Assembly (NCBI GenBank): GCA_016926805.1
Contig: JAFGNV010000059.1
Location: 44,911-108,910, forward strand
Reading direction: 5' to 3'
DNA length: 64,000 bases
Source: Anaerolineae bacterium
GTDB lineage: Bacteria > Chloroflexota > Anaerolineae > 4572-78 > J111
The first letter of the stretch is position 1. Each line of letters opens with the position of its first letter. Shown here piece by piece: positions 1 to 8,990 of the stretch. The position numbers were made by a program, and so were the translations under genes. Under the pieces are notes generated by a model. It saw only the letters and a program-made list of their open reading frames with translations. It was not told the origin of the DNA and searched no databases.

Positions 1-298
1 AACCGAGAAGGCGGATCTGGCCGTGGGGCGAATCCTTCGTGAGGACTTTTTGCAGCAAGCGGCTTTTGGCGACGATACCTTTTGTCCGCCAGCAAAGACC
101 TATTGGATGCTAAAAGTGATCCTTACCTTCTATGATGGCGTGACCACAGCCCTCCAGCAAGCCGTTCCCCTGGAGCGCGTTCTGGTGCCGGAACTATTGG
201 ATCAAGTAGCCCGGATGCGGGAGTGGCCCCCCGATGCCGCTTCTGATCGCGCCCATGAGTTGCTAACACAAATTGAAACCAGATTCCAGGAGATATAA
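1..298 (+). CDS. atpA: V-type ATP synthase subunit A, C-terminal fragment
   Basis: Only the last 98 codons are present; the reading frame is open from base 2 and continues off the left edge, so no start is assigned. The fragment has the helical C-terminal domain typical of the catalytic A subunit of V/A-type rotary ATPases, with a stretch reading [10 protein letters not shown] and a stop TAA at 296-298. The A subunit hydrolyses or makes ATP in the A3B3 head at the membrane. The stop overlaps the ATG of the next gene by one base, which signals translational coupling, and the order A-B-D is the usual one in bacterial V-type operons. The call rests mainly on this position and on fit to the family C-terminus. 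Confidence 0.9.
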   Translation, partial: TEKADLAVGRILREDFLQQAAFGDDTFCPPAKTYWMLKVILTFYDGVTTALQQAVPLERVLVPELLDQVARMREWPPDAASDRAHELLTQIETRFQEI

Positions 299-1746
299 TG
301 GATCAGGCCAAGGATATCAAGGATATAACCACCCCCCAGTTGAGCGCCTTGCCCCTCTACGTGATTGACTATCGCACTTTGTCTTATCTCTCCGGGCCTC
401 TGCTCTTTGTAGAGAATGTACAAAATGTGGGATATAATGAAACGGTTGAGCTGCGTGGCCCCGATGGAATGGTTCGACGGGGCCAGGTGCTGGAAGTAAA
501 CCAGAACCGGGCCGTGGTGCAAGTTTTTGTGGGCACCCGGGGTCTGGACCTGGAGCGGACCAAGGCCCGCTTTACCGGTGATGTAGCCCGCCTGGGTGTG
601 TCCCTGGAGATGTTGGGCCGGATGTTCAACGGTTCGGGCGACCCTATTGATGGCGGGCCGCCCATTGTCCCCGAAATGCGCCTGGACATTAACGGCCAGC
701 CGATCAACCCCTGGGCGCGGGACCATCCCGCCGAGTTTATTCAGACCGGTATTTCGGCCATTGATGGTTTGAATACGCTGGTGCGGGGCCAGAAATTGCC
801 CATCTTTTCCGGCTTTGGTTTGCCCGGGGGCGAATTGGCCGCCCAAATTGCCGCCCAGGCCGAGGTCCGTGGCAGCGGTGAAGAGTTTGCGGTTGTTTTT
901 GCAGCTATCGGCATCCCCCATCACGAAGCAGCGGTTTTCCGGCGGAGTTTCGAGGCCAGCGGCGCCCTGGAACGGACAGTGCTCTTTATGAATCTGGCCG
1001 ATGACCCCACAATCGAGCGCATAATTACACCCCGTGTGGCGCTGACCGCGGCCGAGTACCTGGCTTTCCGGCACGGCCATCATGTGTTAGCCATTATCAC
1101 CGATATGACCAACTACGCCGAAGCGCTGCGCGAAGTGTCGGCGGCGCGCGAGGAAGTACCAGGACGGCGCGGTTACCCTGGCTATCTTTACACCGACCTG
1201 GCTTCTCTTTACGAGCGGGCCGGTCGAATTAAAAACAAGCAGGGGTCGATTACCCAACTGCTCATCCTGACCATGCCCGATGACGATATTACCCATCCGA
1301 TCCCCGATTTGACCGGCTACATTACCGAGGGACAGATTGTTCTCTCTCGCGATTTGCACCGCAAAGGGATTTATCCCCCCATTGACCCGCTGCCGTGCCT
1401 GTCGCGCCTGATGAATGCCGGCATTGGCGAGGGCAAGACTCGTCCGGATCATCGTCAGGTGGCCGATCAACTGTATGCCCTCTACGCCCAGGGACGTGAC
1501 TTGCGGCGACTGGTGGCTATTGTTGGCGAGGCCGCCCTGTCTGAGGAAGACCGGCGTTACTTAAGCTTTGCCGAGCGGTTTGAGCAAGAGTTTGTTAATC
1601 AGGGGCAAACCAATCGCTCGTTAGAAGAGACTTTTGAGCGGGCGTGGAAATTGTTGGGCATGATCCCCGCGCGCGAACTCAAACGTATCAAAACCGAGTT
1701 TATTGAGCAACATTATCCAGGCTCTAAAAGTTCCGAAAACCTTTAG
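298..1746 (+). CDS. atpB: V-type ATP synthase subunit B
   Basis: This 482-residue protein is the full usual length of the non-catalytic nucleotide-binding B subunit of a V/A-type ATPase. It shows the N-terminal beta-barrel region, a P-loop-position segment reading [10 protein letters not shown] in which the normal GxxxxGKT lysine is missing (as expected for subunit B), and the conserved stretch [21 protein letters not shown] alternates with catalytic A in the head ring. ATG 298 overlaps the atpA stop, and atpD begins 17 bases after its stop, so the three are one operon. I see no sequence oddity. Confidence 0.97.
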   Translation: MDQAKDIKDITTPQLSALPLYVIDYRTLSYLSGPLLFVENVQNVGYNETVELRGPDGMVRRGQVLEVNQNRAVVQVFVGTRGLDLERTKARFTGDVARLGVSLEMLGRMFNGSGDPIDGGPPIVPEMRLDINGQPINPWARDHPAEFIQTGISAIDGLNTLVRGQKLPIFSGFGLPGGELAAQIAAQAEVRGSGEEFAVVFAAIGIPHHEAAVFRRSFEASGALERTVLFMNLADDPTIERIITPRVALTAAEYLAFRHGHHVLAIITDMTNYAEALREVSAAREEVPGRRGYPGYLYTDLASLYERAGRIKNKQGSITQLLILTMPDDDITHPIPDLTGYITEGQIVLSRDLHRKGIYPPIDPLPCLSRLMNAGIGEGKTRPDHRQVADQLYALYAQGRDLRRLVAIVGEAALSEEDRRYLSFAERFEQEFVNQGQTNRSLEETFERAWKLLGMIPARELKRIKTEFIEQHYPGSKSSENL

Positions 1747-1763
1747 AGTCTCTGACCGCAACC

Positions 1764-2402
1764 ATGGAACAAGTTAGAGCTACCCGGGCCGAACTATTGG
1801 CCAAAAAAAGTCAAATTGCTTTAGCCCGCCAGGGACGCGACTTACTCAAAGAAAAGCGGAATGCCCTGATGCGCGAGTTGATGCGCACCGCCGAGCAGGT
1901 GATGCGGAGTAGCGACGAACTGGAGCAGAGCGTCGGCGAAGCTACCATGACCCTGGCCGTGGCTGAAGCCCTTGATGGTCCCGAGGCAGTACGCTCGGCT
2001 GCTTTTGCCGCCGGGGGCCAGCTTACTTTGGAGGTCTCTGGGGCCAATATCATGGGGGTGCCGGTGCCGGTTATCGAACAAAAGAGCGTGGCCCGGAATC
2101 CTCTCACCCGGGGGTACAGTCTGCCGACGGTATCCGGCCGGATTGATGCGGTAGCCGAGGCTTTTGAAATCCTGCTCGACCAGATTATTGAGGTTGCCGA
2201 GAGCGAAATGCGCCTGCGCCGATTGGCCGAAGAGATTGGCCGGACGACGCGCCGCGTGAACGCTTTGGATAATGTGCTTATTCCCCGTCTCGACGCTCAA
2301 CGCAACTACATCCAGATGGTTCTGGAAGAGCGTGAGCGAGAAGACCTTTTCCGGCTTAAACGGGTCAAGATGAAAATGGAACGATCCCATCATCATCAAT
2401 GA
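1764..2402 (+). CDS. atpD: V-type ATP synthase subunit D
   Basis: This 212-residue, strongly helical protein fits subunit D, the central rotor stalk of V/A-type ATPases that couples the A3B3 head to the membrane ring. The N-terminus has the family pattern RATRAELLAKKSQIALARQG followed by KEKRNALMREL, and the C-terminus returns to a long helix containing RRVNALDNVLIPRL. The length is typical. It is the last gene of the operon in the window; a 10-bp perfect hairpin follows 13 bases after the stop. The upstream membrane and stalk subunits must lie to the left of the window. Confidence 0.95.
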   Translation: MEQVRATRAELLAKKSQIALARQGRDLLKEKRNALMRELMRTAEQVMRSSDELEQSVGEATMTLAVAEALDGPEAVRSAAFAAGGQLTLEVSGANIMGVPVPVIEQKSVARNPLTRGYSLPTVSGRIDAVAEAFEILLDQIIEVAESEMRLRRLAEEIGRTTRRVNALDNVLIPRLDAQRNYIQMVLEEREREDLFRLKRVKMKMERSHHHQ

Positions 2403-2415
2403 CGCCCGTTTTCTC

Positions 2416-2438
2416 GTTCCCAAACTCAGTTTGGGAAC
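2416..2438 (+). repeat. Perfect 10-bp inverted repeat after atpD, possible terminator
   Basis: GTTCCCAAAC, a TCA loop and GTTTGGGAAC form a perfect hairpin just after the atpD stop, extended by imperfect CCCGTT/AACGGG pairing. There is no U-tract, so it may act as a 3'-end stabiliser or be a dispersed REP-like repeat rather than a strong intrinsic terminator. Confidence 0.55.
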
Positions 2439-2478
2439 GGGCTAAAGAATGAAGAAAAGTTTAGGGCTAAGGATTAAG

Positions 2479-2602
2479 CCTAAACTTAGTACAAGATTTC
2501 ATAAATACGTTCCGAGTAGAAATGCACTTTTGTAGGGACAGGACAACGTCCTGTCCCTACAAAACCCGGAACAAACTTGCGCAAGATTGTACTTAGTTTA
2601 GG
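2479..2602. mobile_element. MITE-like nested palindromic element
   Basis: Imperfect terminal inverted repeats CCTAAACTTAGTACAA (left, from 2479) and TTGTACTTAGTTTAGG (right, to 2602) enclose a perfect inner palindrome at 2528-2564: a 17-bp arm containing TGTAGGGACAGGAC, a 3-nt loop, and its complement. There is no coding capacity. The inner core resembles that of the element at 17487-17578. Size, ends and lack of ORF fit a non-autonomous element or a REP-type repeat nested in another. I saw no clear target-site duplication. The rest of the 2403-2958 gap holds only the hairpin before it and the terminator after it. Confidence 0.55.
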
Positions 2603-2802
2603 ACAACTTCCGCATTCGGTGGTGAAGTTACTCTCCATTTTGGTTCTGTATTGAGGAAGTTAATTTATTCCCAACCTTTAGCGTAAGGATTGCGTGTTGT
2701 AAGCGTTGCCCCAGCATCATTGAGGCGTCAAGTAGTATCTAACAAAGAGGGGTATAGTTTAAATAATCGACGCAGATTGACATTCTTTTCTCCTCCTTGT
2801 TG

Positions 2803-2836
2803 AAAGCCGGGTAGTGGCAACCCGGCTTTTTGTTTT
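2803..2836 (+). terminator. Rho-independent terminator
   Basis: The stem AAAGCCGGGT / ACCCGGCTTT with a 7-nt loop is followed by TTGTTTT on the plus strand. It lies about 130 bp before the pseudokinase gene and isolates it from upstream transcription. No gene is visible directly upstream, so it may end the ATPase transcript or a short untranslated RNA. Confidence 0.7.
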
Positions 2837-2964
2837 ATCCCGGGAATGACAGGTTTGGCTCTAAGAGTAACCTTAACTTGTATAACTTTAAGGGGCAAGG
2901 TAGAATTTGAACAACGTCAGGTCGAGTCTACAATCCACCAAAACTAAATACAAGGGGCATGGTC

Positions 2965-5460
2965 ATGGCCAATCACGTTGAATATGACAGCAAACAGAAA
3001 CGGATGATCCATCAATTGATGGCGGCGGTTTTCAGCAGGGATGAACTTGATCAATTTGCCGCCAGTAATTTTGGTCCTGTGTTTAACCGTTTCACGCCTG
3101 AGATGGATAACAATGCCAGAATCCGACAGTTGATTGAATACTGCGCCCAACACAACCAGTTGGGAAGGCTGGTCGACCGGATTCAGCAGGCCAAACCAGA
3201 AAGCTACCAGGCTTTTGTGCAACGGGTCAAGAAAGGAACCGGCGAACTTGGCCAACCTGAATCTGCCCCCCTGACTCCGGCGCAACCTGCCCCACCCGCC
3301 CCCCTCACGCCTTTTTCGCCGGAGCAAGAGTTGCAACGAATCCAGCATATCCTCAATCAAGCCCTGACCAACCGCTACCGGATTGACGACGTTTTAGACA
3401 CCAGTGGACTGGGGGCCGTGTTCAAATCTTACGACACCAAAACAGAACTGGAGGTGGCCATTAAGGTCATCGACCTGAACCGGGTCCGGCAGCCAGCCCT
3501 GCGCGAGCGGGCGCGCCAGGAGGCTCGCACGGCCATGAAACTTGATCATCCGGGGGTGGTGCAGGTTTTTGATTTTGGCGAGGCTGGCTCACTGCTGTAC
3601 ATCATTATGGAACTTATTCCCGGCTCCAATTTGGCCCAGGTACGCCGGCCATTCGAGGCTATTGACCGGCGCACCACGCTACCCCAAATTTTAGAACTGG
3701 TGCGCCAACTCTGCCTGACGGTGGATTATCTGCACCAACAGGGCGTGTTACACCCCAGCCTGGTCCCAGACAATATTATGCTCAGGCCCAACGGGGCCAG
3801 CCAGGGTATTGCCTGGCAGCCGGTGTTGATTAACTTTGCCCTGCTCCGGCCCCACCGCGAGACACTGGCCACCCAAACTATAGAGGTAGACCAACTGACC
3901 TACCAGGTTTCGCCGGAGCTATTGCTGGGTCATGTTACCGATGTGCGTACCGACGTGTATTCGCTGGGCATTCTTCTGTACGACCTGGTGGTCGGCCAGC
4001 CGCCCTTTCGCCCCCAAAACATAACCGAGGCCGTACGTCTGCACGTGGAAGTACCCCCTGCCCCGCCTCGCTCGACCAACCCCAACGTGCCGGAGATTGT
4101 CAACCGGGTTATCTTGAAGGCGCTGGCCAAAGACCCGGCCGAACGTTACCTGACCGCCAAAGGTCTGGCCCAGGCGTTGGGCGATTGTTTAGAAGAAGTC
4201 GTCCCGGCGGCCCGCCCCCCGCTGGCGCCGCCGCGGGTCCCCGAATCTACCGGGCCAGCCGAAGTAACGATCAGAATGGCCGAAACGCGACCGCTGGTCA
4301 TTGCGCCGGGCGCCACCCTTAGTATCAGGTTCATTCTACGCAACGAGGGCGGGCAAGGAGACCACTGCCAGGTGAAAGTACAGGGTGTGCCGTCCAACTG
4401 GTTGTCGGTTTCGCCTGCCGCAACCACTCTTTCGCCTGGCGAGACGCAGGAAGTGATCTTGACCATCCAACCGCCTCTGTCAACGTTGAGCCGGGCCGGA
4501 CGCTACACCCTCACCATCCAGGTGATGAGCGAACACGGCCCGGAGAAAGGGGGCGAAGTTCAACAAGTTTTAACGGTGACGACCTATGCCAGGGTTACGA
4601 CGAGTCTCTGGCCTGAAGAATTTTCGCCGGATCAGGCTGTCCAGGTGAATATTGAAAATCAAGGCAACGCAACCGATACCTTCACTGTCAGGCCCAGGTT
4701 GGACAGGGGACTAATTTGTGAACCAGAACAGGCCCAGTTACAAATAGCCCCTGGCGAGATTGGCACAGCCGAATTTCGAGTTGTTCCCGTCCGCAAACGT
4801 TGGATTGGCAAAACCTTTACACAAACCATCTCGTTCCAGATTAGCTCATCACAGGGTGTGGGAGAGGGACGAAGCGGCCAACTCATTACCCAGGGGGTCA
4901 TTGCCCCCGAATGGATTCTGGCTGTAATTCTGGCCATAGCTGTACTCTGCTGCGCCTTCTTTATGATCTACCCGGCCATTGTTGCTCCGCCAACTCCAAC
5001 CTCTTTCCCCTCACCCACATTTACCCCTATCCCAACTGTGGCCTCAACCCTGGTGCCAACGGTGGTAACCCCTACCCCTGTTCCACCCACCTTCACCCCA
5101 ACCCTACCTTCCACTCCCATTCCCACTGCAGTACCGGTCACGGCTGTGCCGGTGGCTACGTTGACTCCTACCCCAACCCCCACCCTTACTCCCCAACCCA
5201 GCCAACCACCACGGGCGGTCATTTTTGGTCCCAACACCACCCAAGTGGGTCAAAACATCACCTTTGATGGTCGCTCCTCCCAGGCCGGGAATAGTAGCAT
5301 TGTCAGCTATACTTGGGATTTTGGCGATGGTGGCCGGGCGAGCGGCGACATCGTCAGCCATGTCTATAATGTGGCCGGCAACTATGGGGTGACGCTGACG
5401 GTCATCGACCAGAACAATCAGAGTAACAGCACCAGTTTGGGAATTCAGGTGACCCAGTAA
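2965..5460 (+). CDS. Effector-associated-like domain / pseudokinase / PKD membrane protein
   Basis: Start 2965 is preferred over ATG 2959 because AAGGGG lies 7 bases upstream; this gives 831 residues. Order of parts: a helical N-terminal domain (about 1-90) resembling effector-associated domains; a Ser/Thr-kinase-like fold (about 130-400); two NEW3/Ig-like beta domains (about 440-640); one membrane helix (about 650-675); a Pro/Thr-rich spacer; and a C-terminal PKD domain with the motif YTWDFGDG. The beta-3 lysine is kept (VAIKV, K167), but the HRD catalytic loop reads HPSLVPDN (263-270), so the catalytic Asp is Ser, and DFG reads NFA (290-292). Family knowledge says this cannot be a normal active kinase. 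The kinase-like part should be cytoplasmic and the PKD domain outside. Its likely role as a sensor or scaffold is inferred. Confidence 0.85.
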   Translation: MANHVEYDSKQKRMIHQLMAAVFSRDELDQFAASNFGPVFNRFTPEMDNNARIRQLIEYCAQHNQLGRLVDRIQQAKPESYQAFVQRVKKGTGELGQPESAPLTPAQPAPPAPLTPFSPEQELQRIQHILNQALTNRYRIDDVLDTSGLGAVFKSYDTKTELEVAIKVIDLNRVRQPALRERARQEARTAMKLDHPGVVQVFDFGEAGSLLYIIMELIPGSNLAQVRRPFEAIDRRTTLPQILELVRQLCLTVDYLHQQGVLHPSLVPDNIMLRPNGASQGIAWQPVLINFALLRPHRETLATQTIEVDQLTYQVSPELLLGHVTDVRTDVYSLGILLYDLVVGQPPFRPQNITEAVRLHVEVPPAPPRSTNPNVPEIVNRVILKALAKDPAERYLTAKGLAQALGDCLEEVVPAARPPLAPPRVPESTGPAEVTIRMAETRPLVIAPGATLSIRFILRNEGGQGDHCQVKVQGVPSNWLSVSPAATTLSPGETQEVILTIQPPLSTLSRAGRYTLTIQVMSEHGPEKGGEVQQVLTVTTYARVTTSLWPEEFSPDQAVQVNIENQGNATDTFTVRPRLDRGLICEPEQAQLQIAPGEIGTAEFRVVPVRKRWIGKTFTQTISFQISSSQGVGEGRSGQLITQGVIAPEWILAVILAIAVLCCAFFMIYPAIVAPPTPTSFPSPTFTPIPTVASTLVPTVVTPTPVPPTFTPTLPSTPIPTAVPVTAVPVATLTPTPTPTLTPQPSQPPRAVIFGPNTTQVGQNITFDGRSSQAGNSSIVSYTWDFGDGGRASGDIVSHVYNVAGNYGVTLTVIDQNNQSNSTSLGIQVTQ

Positions 5461-5532
5461 AGCCTTGTGCGGGGTGAGACGCGTCTGCGTCTTGCGCTCG
5501 ATTTGGCCTATTTTGCGTTCAGCCAGATAGAC

Positions 5533-6657
5533 TTACCCTCTCGCAGCCCGTTTCCATTTGTTTTGTTTGAATTTCTTTTTAAGGGGAACCGCCATCGCTG
5601 CGGGCGCGGAAATCCGATAATACTTCAAATATATCTCCAGGGTGGTCACAAAGAAAATGGCAATAATTGGACCGTAAATAACGCCCAGAAAACCAAACCA
5701 GACCAACCCGCCAAAGGCGCTTAACAGCACCAGGGCCGGATTTAAATAAGCATCTCTAGAAACCAGCTTGGGCCGGACCAGATTATCCAATTGACTCACT
5801 ACCAGCAGACTTCCAGCAATAATCACAATACCCTGCCAGGTATTGCCCAGCAGAAAATGGACAATCCCCACCGGAATCGTCAACGCATTCACCCCCATGG
5901 GCAATACCGCCACAAAGATGGCCAGCAAGGTTAAGAAAAACACGTACCAGGTTCCGGCAACAGCCATAAAAACCCCGGCAATAACCCCCTGGATTACGGC
6001 GATGACAATAATCCCCTTGAACATGGCCTTGGTCATGGCTACAAAGCGACTGAGATAAATTTGATCAAGTTCATCTGGCAGAGGACTCAAGTCTTTAATT
6101 AACTGGGCTGCCTTTTCGTAAGTAGGGAACAGCGTGCCTACGATGGTTAGAAAAATGATGACATCGGTAATCCACTCCACCGACGCGCCTCCGAGGGAGA
6201 TCGCCTGGTTGGCCACAAAATTGGTCACCGGCCCGGCAATATTGCGGAGCGCCTGGCGGATACTCTCTTCACTAATCTGGTAATCCTCGGCAAATGGAAC
6301 CAGCACAATAATCTCATTAATTCGGTCAATAATCACTCCGAAGTTGGTATTATGACCAGAGACAAACGATGACACATCCTGTACCAGTAGCGAAGCCTGA
6401 TTGAGCGTAATATTAATCACAATCAAGGCCGGAACCAGCACCGCCAGAAGAACACCGATAATGGTTAAAGTTGTAGCTAAGCCTTTGTGCCCGCCAACGC
6501 ATCTTAAAATCAGATCGTAAACCGGTTTAAAAATGACCACCGTGATAACCGAAAAGACCACCACCCCCAGGTAGGGTTTAAGCAATATATACGTTACCCA
6601 AAATACAACTACCAGAAGGATGTAGAAAAAAATTCTGCTTTGAACTGAAACTTTCAT
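5533..6657 (-). CDS. AI-2E family transporter (YdiK/TqsA-like permease)
   Basis: This 374-residue polytopic protein starts at ATG 6657, with GGTGGAGG upstream on the minus strand; the longer frame to 6693 has no such site. About eight hydrophobic segments flank a central soluble region, the layout of the AI-2E transporter family (Pfam AI-2E_transport). The C-terminal part contains the family-like segment GPIIAIFFVTTLEIYLKYY and ends with a basic tail. Members export or exchange small molecules, sometimes ions or autoinducer-2; the substrate cannot be told here. It is convergent with the pseudokinase gene and seems to be a single transcription unit. Confidence 0.88.
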   Translation of the reverse strand: MKVSVQSRIFFYILLVVVFWVTYILLKPYLGVVVFSVITVVIFKPVYDLILRCVGGHKGLATTLTIIGVLLAVLVPALIVINITLNQASLLVQDVSSFVSGHNTNFGVIIDRINEIIVLVPFAEDYQISEESIRQALRNIAGPVTNFVANQAISLGGASVEWITDVIIFLTIVGTLFPTYEKAAQLIKDLSPLPDELDQIYLSRFVAMTKAMFKGIIVIAVIQGVIAGVFMAVAGTWYVFFLTLLAIFVAVLPMGVNALTIPVGIVHFLLGNTWQGIVIIAGSLLVVSQLDNLVRPKLVSRDAYLNPALVLLSAFGGLVWFGFLGVIYGPIIAIFFVTTLEIYLKYYRISAPAAMAVPLKKKFKQNKWKRAARG

Positions 6658-6821
6658 CGTGATAAGCCTCCACCAATAGCAAACTGACCCCATTTTACAC
6701 CAGAATTGCTTTGGAGTACATCATCAACTTTTTGCTCCTTGCGCCGTCATTGTAGTTCTCCCAAAACTGGTGTATACTTCAACCTACCGGGTCAACTTGT
6801 CATAGCGAGGCAGAGCAAGAT

Positions 6822-7319
6822 ATGGAAAGCATTGTTTTTAGAGAAGTACAAAAAATAAGCCAACTTTGGTGGGCTACGCTCATTATCCTGGGGGCAACCA
6901 TCATCCCCTGGTATGGTTTTATCCAGCAAATTATCTATGGCCGTCCTTTTGGCAACAAACCGTCCCCCAATTGGGTCATTACCCTGCTGTGGCTGTTGCT
7001 GGGTATTGGGTTGCCGGTATTGTGGTTCACCTCCAAACTCATTGTTGAGGTGAAAGACAACCACCTTTACTTGCGTTATGTGCCCTTTATCAGCCGCCAG
7101 ATTCCCCTGGCTAACATCAAACATTACCAGACCCGTACCTACCGCCCCATCAGGGAATACGGCGGCTGGGGTATTCGCGGCTGGGGCAAACATCGGGCTT
7201 ATAATGTGAGTGGCAACAAAGGTGTGGAATTGGAATTAATCGACGGCCAAAAAATCATGATCGGCTCGCAAAAGCCGGAGGAACTGGCCCTGGCCATTGC
7301 CACCAGGCGTGGAAGATGA
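6822..7319 (+). CDS. Conserved membrane protein, DUF6141-like
   Basis: This 165-residue protein has two predicted membrane helices (about 16-36 and 51-70) followed by a soluble beta-rich domain of about 90 residues. The C-terminal part reads YGGWGIRGWGKHRAYNVSGN and then GVELELIDG and IGSQKPEELA, the hallmark of small bacterial DUF6141 proteins whose soluble part resembles a bacterial PH fold. Function is unknown. A GAGG lies upstream of ATG 6822. It is followed by a strong bidirectional terminator shared with the convergent KH gene. Confidence 0.75.
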   Translation: MESIVFREVQKISQLWWATLIILGATIIPWYGFIQQIIYGRPFGNKPSPNWVITLLWLLLGIGLPVLWFTSKLIVEVKDNHLYLRYVPFISRQIPLANIKHYQTRTYRPIREYGGWGIRGWGKHRAYNVSGNKGVELELIDGQKIMIGSQKPEELALAIATRRGR

Positions 7320-7358
7320 GGAATTTTATGAGGCTCAGATAGCTCCAGTTTTCGCCCC

Positions 7359-7387
7359 AAAAAACCCCTCCAGTGGAGGGGTTTTTT
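7359..7387. terminator. Bidirectional intrinsic terminator
   Basis: A 13-bp perfect stem, AAAAAACCCCTCC / GGAGGGGTTTTTT with an AGT loop, has A and T tracts on both sides. It lies between the convergent membrane-protein gene (plus) and khpA (minus), so it can end transcription in both directions. Confidence 0.9.
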
Positions 7388-7440
7388 GCTTTTGACTATT
7401 CTGTTTGCAGCTACTTTTTTTGTAGCGGCCACTTTGTATC

Positions 7441-7677
7441 TTAGACAATTTCCAGATTGACGCGCTTGCCATCTTTGGCGGCGCTGGTACGCAATAAGGT
7501 CCGCATTGCGTTTGCCACTCGGCCGTCCTTCCCGATGATTCGGCCCATATCATCGGGGTCAACTTTGAGTTCAAGCACAATCATGGAAGAACCTTCCACC
7601 TCCTCAACTTTGACCTGGTCGGCGTTGTTAACAACTGCTTGTGCCATACGAAGCGTGAGTTCTTTTAGTTGTCCCAT
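7441..7677 (-). CDS. khpA: KH-domain RNA-binding protein
   Basis: The start at 7677 follows a GGGAGG site and gives 78 residues, the normal length of KhpA/YlqC proteins. The single KH domain carries the RNA-gripping GxxG loop as GKDG (residues 49-52) in the context MGRIIGKDGRVANAMRTLL. KhpA binds RNA, often with KhpB, and affects cell division and RNA stability in Gram-positive bacteria. In many genomes it is next to rpsP; here it stands alone between a terminator and an unrelated oxidoreductase. The frame extends to 7743, but that part has no support. Confidence 0.93.
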   Translation of the reverse strand: MGQLKELTLRMAQAVVNNADQVKVEEVEGSSMIVLELKVDPDDMGRIIGKDGRVANAMRTLLRTSAAKDGKRVNLEIV

Positions 7678-7820
7678 TTCTCGAACCTCCCAATTCGAAT
7701 GAGTTATTTGACTGGGTATGTGTAGAAAGTATATCAGGTTCAAGAGATTGGGTCAAGCAGTACCTTTATCCCCCAATAGTACTATATTGATGGTCAAAAT
7801 CGTTCCATCGTCCCTTTGTT

Positions 7821-7850
7821 TTGCCCGTTTGGGTCGAGTGGGTGTATGAT
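7821..7850 (+). promoter_or_regulatory. Putative sigma-70-type promoter
   Basis: TTGCCC and TATGAT are separated by 18 bp and lie about 56 bp upstream of the Gfo/Idh oxidoreductase start. Both boxes are close to consensus, but this is pattern-based only. Confidence 0.45.
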
Positions 7851-7906
7851 GCCTGCCTGATTTAATCCGGATCGCAACATCTACAAAACGAACCAGGAGA
7901 CAGTCC

Positions 7907-8977
7907 ATGAATCATGTCCCCATCAGAGTAGGCGTTGTTGGCGGTGGCGTCGGCCATCTTCATTTGCACGGTTACCAGGCTCTGGGCAAAGAGGTTGAAA
8001 TTGTGGCCCTGTGCGACATCAACGAAGAACGCCTGACCGAGCTTGGCAACCAATTCAGCATTCCCCTGAGATATACCGATGCTGAGGCGCTTTTCACTTC
8101 CGGCGAAGTTCAGGCGGTCAGTATTTGTGTGCCCAACAACCTGCACGCGCCAACTGCCCTGGCCGCGCTTGAGGCTGGACTGCACGTGCTTTGCGAAAAA
8201 CCCCTGGCCGAAAATGTGGCTTCGGCCCAAAAAATTGTCGAAGCCGCCGCCAAAGCTACGACCAAATTTATGATCTGTTTCAATCGTCGTTACCGGCGTG
8301 ATGTGTGGTGGATAAAACAACTCCTGGCTAAAAACCGCTTGGGCAAGATTTACCAGATAAAAGCAGGCTGGCTGCGTGAAACAGGCATTCCCGGCGGCTG
8401 GTTTAGTAATAAAGACATGGCCGGAGGCGGCCCTTTAATCGACCTGGGCGTTCACATGCTCGATTCGGTGATGTGGCTGTTAGATTATCCCCCGCCTCTC
8501 ACCGTGAGCGCCAGCGTCCAGGCCAATTTTGGCCCGTGCCACGCCAAAACGTGGCTTTCGCGTCGGCCACCTCAGGGCGCCTTTAATGTGGAAGACTCGG
8601 CCATTGCCTTCATTCGCCTGGCCGATAAGATGACCTTTACCCTGGAGACCAGTTGGGCTTCGCACGCCAGGCCAGGGTTAGACGACTTTTTTATCACCCT
8701 GATGGGCACCGAGGGCGCGGTTGAGCTATATGTGGCCAACTATGCTTCTGAAAACACCCTGACCTGGTATTTTGAAGAAGTTGGCGTGCCGGTGCTTACC
8801 CGGCCTGCGGTCAAGGGCGCGCGTTCCGACCACGATTATGCTGTTGCTGAGTTCATCAAATGCATTAAAGAGGATACCCCTCCCACCGCCACTGCCGAAC
8901 AGGGTTTGGTGATTATGAAAATCATCGAAGCCGTGTACCAGTCGGCGGAACAGGGCCGGGAAGTGCCTCTTACCTGA
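7907..8977 (+). CDS. Gfo/Idh/MocA family NAD(P)-dependent oxidoreductase
   Basis: This 356-residue protein has an N-terminal Rossmann fold beginning RVGVVGGGVGHLHLHGYQAL and the family signature CEKPLAENV that holds the catalytic/cofactor lysine. The C-terminal half is the beta-sheet substrate-binding domain, with the segment GGGPLIDLGVHMLD whose His is the usual catalytic residue. Members oxidise or reduce sugars, inositols or their derivatives; the substrate is not readable from sequence. The start has AGGAG upstream. The J-domain gene begins 13 bases after its stop and may be co-transcribed. Confidence 0.93.
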   Translation: MNHVPIRVGVVGGGVGHLHLHGYQALGKEVEIVALCDINEERLTELGNQFSIPLRYTDAEALFTSGEVQAVSICVPNNLHAPTALAALEAGLHVLCEKPLAENVASAQKIVEAAAKATTKFMICFNRRYRRDVWWIKQLLAKNRLGKIYQIKAGWLRETGIPGGWFSNKDMAGGGPLIDLGVHMLDSVMWLLDYPPPLTVSASVQANFGPCHAKTWLSRRPPQGAFNVEDSAIAFIRLADKMTFTLETSWASHARPGLDDFFITLMGTEGAVELYVANYASENTLTWYFEEVGVPVLTRPAVKGARSDHDYAVAEFIKCIKEDTPPTATAEQGLVIMKIIEAVYQSAEQGREVPLT

Positions 8978-8990
8978 CCTGGGCGAGATA

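Noticed and set aside
202..1083. 293-codon minus-strand frame over atpB
   Set aside because: It overlaps a textbook ATP synthase gene and has no ribosome site or domain pattern.
4911..5267. 118-codon frame over the Pro/Thr linker of the pseudokinase
   Set aside because: It comes from the repetitive ACCCCTAC-type linker DNA and has no start signal.
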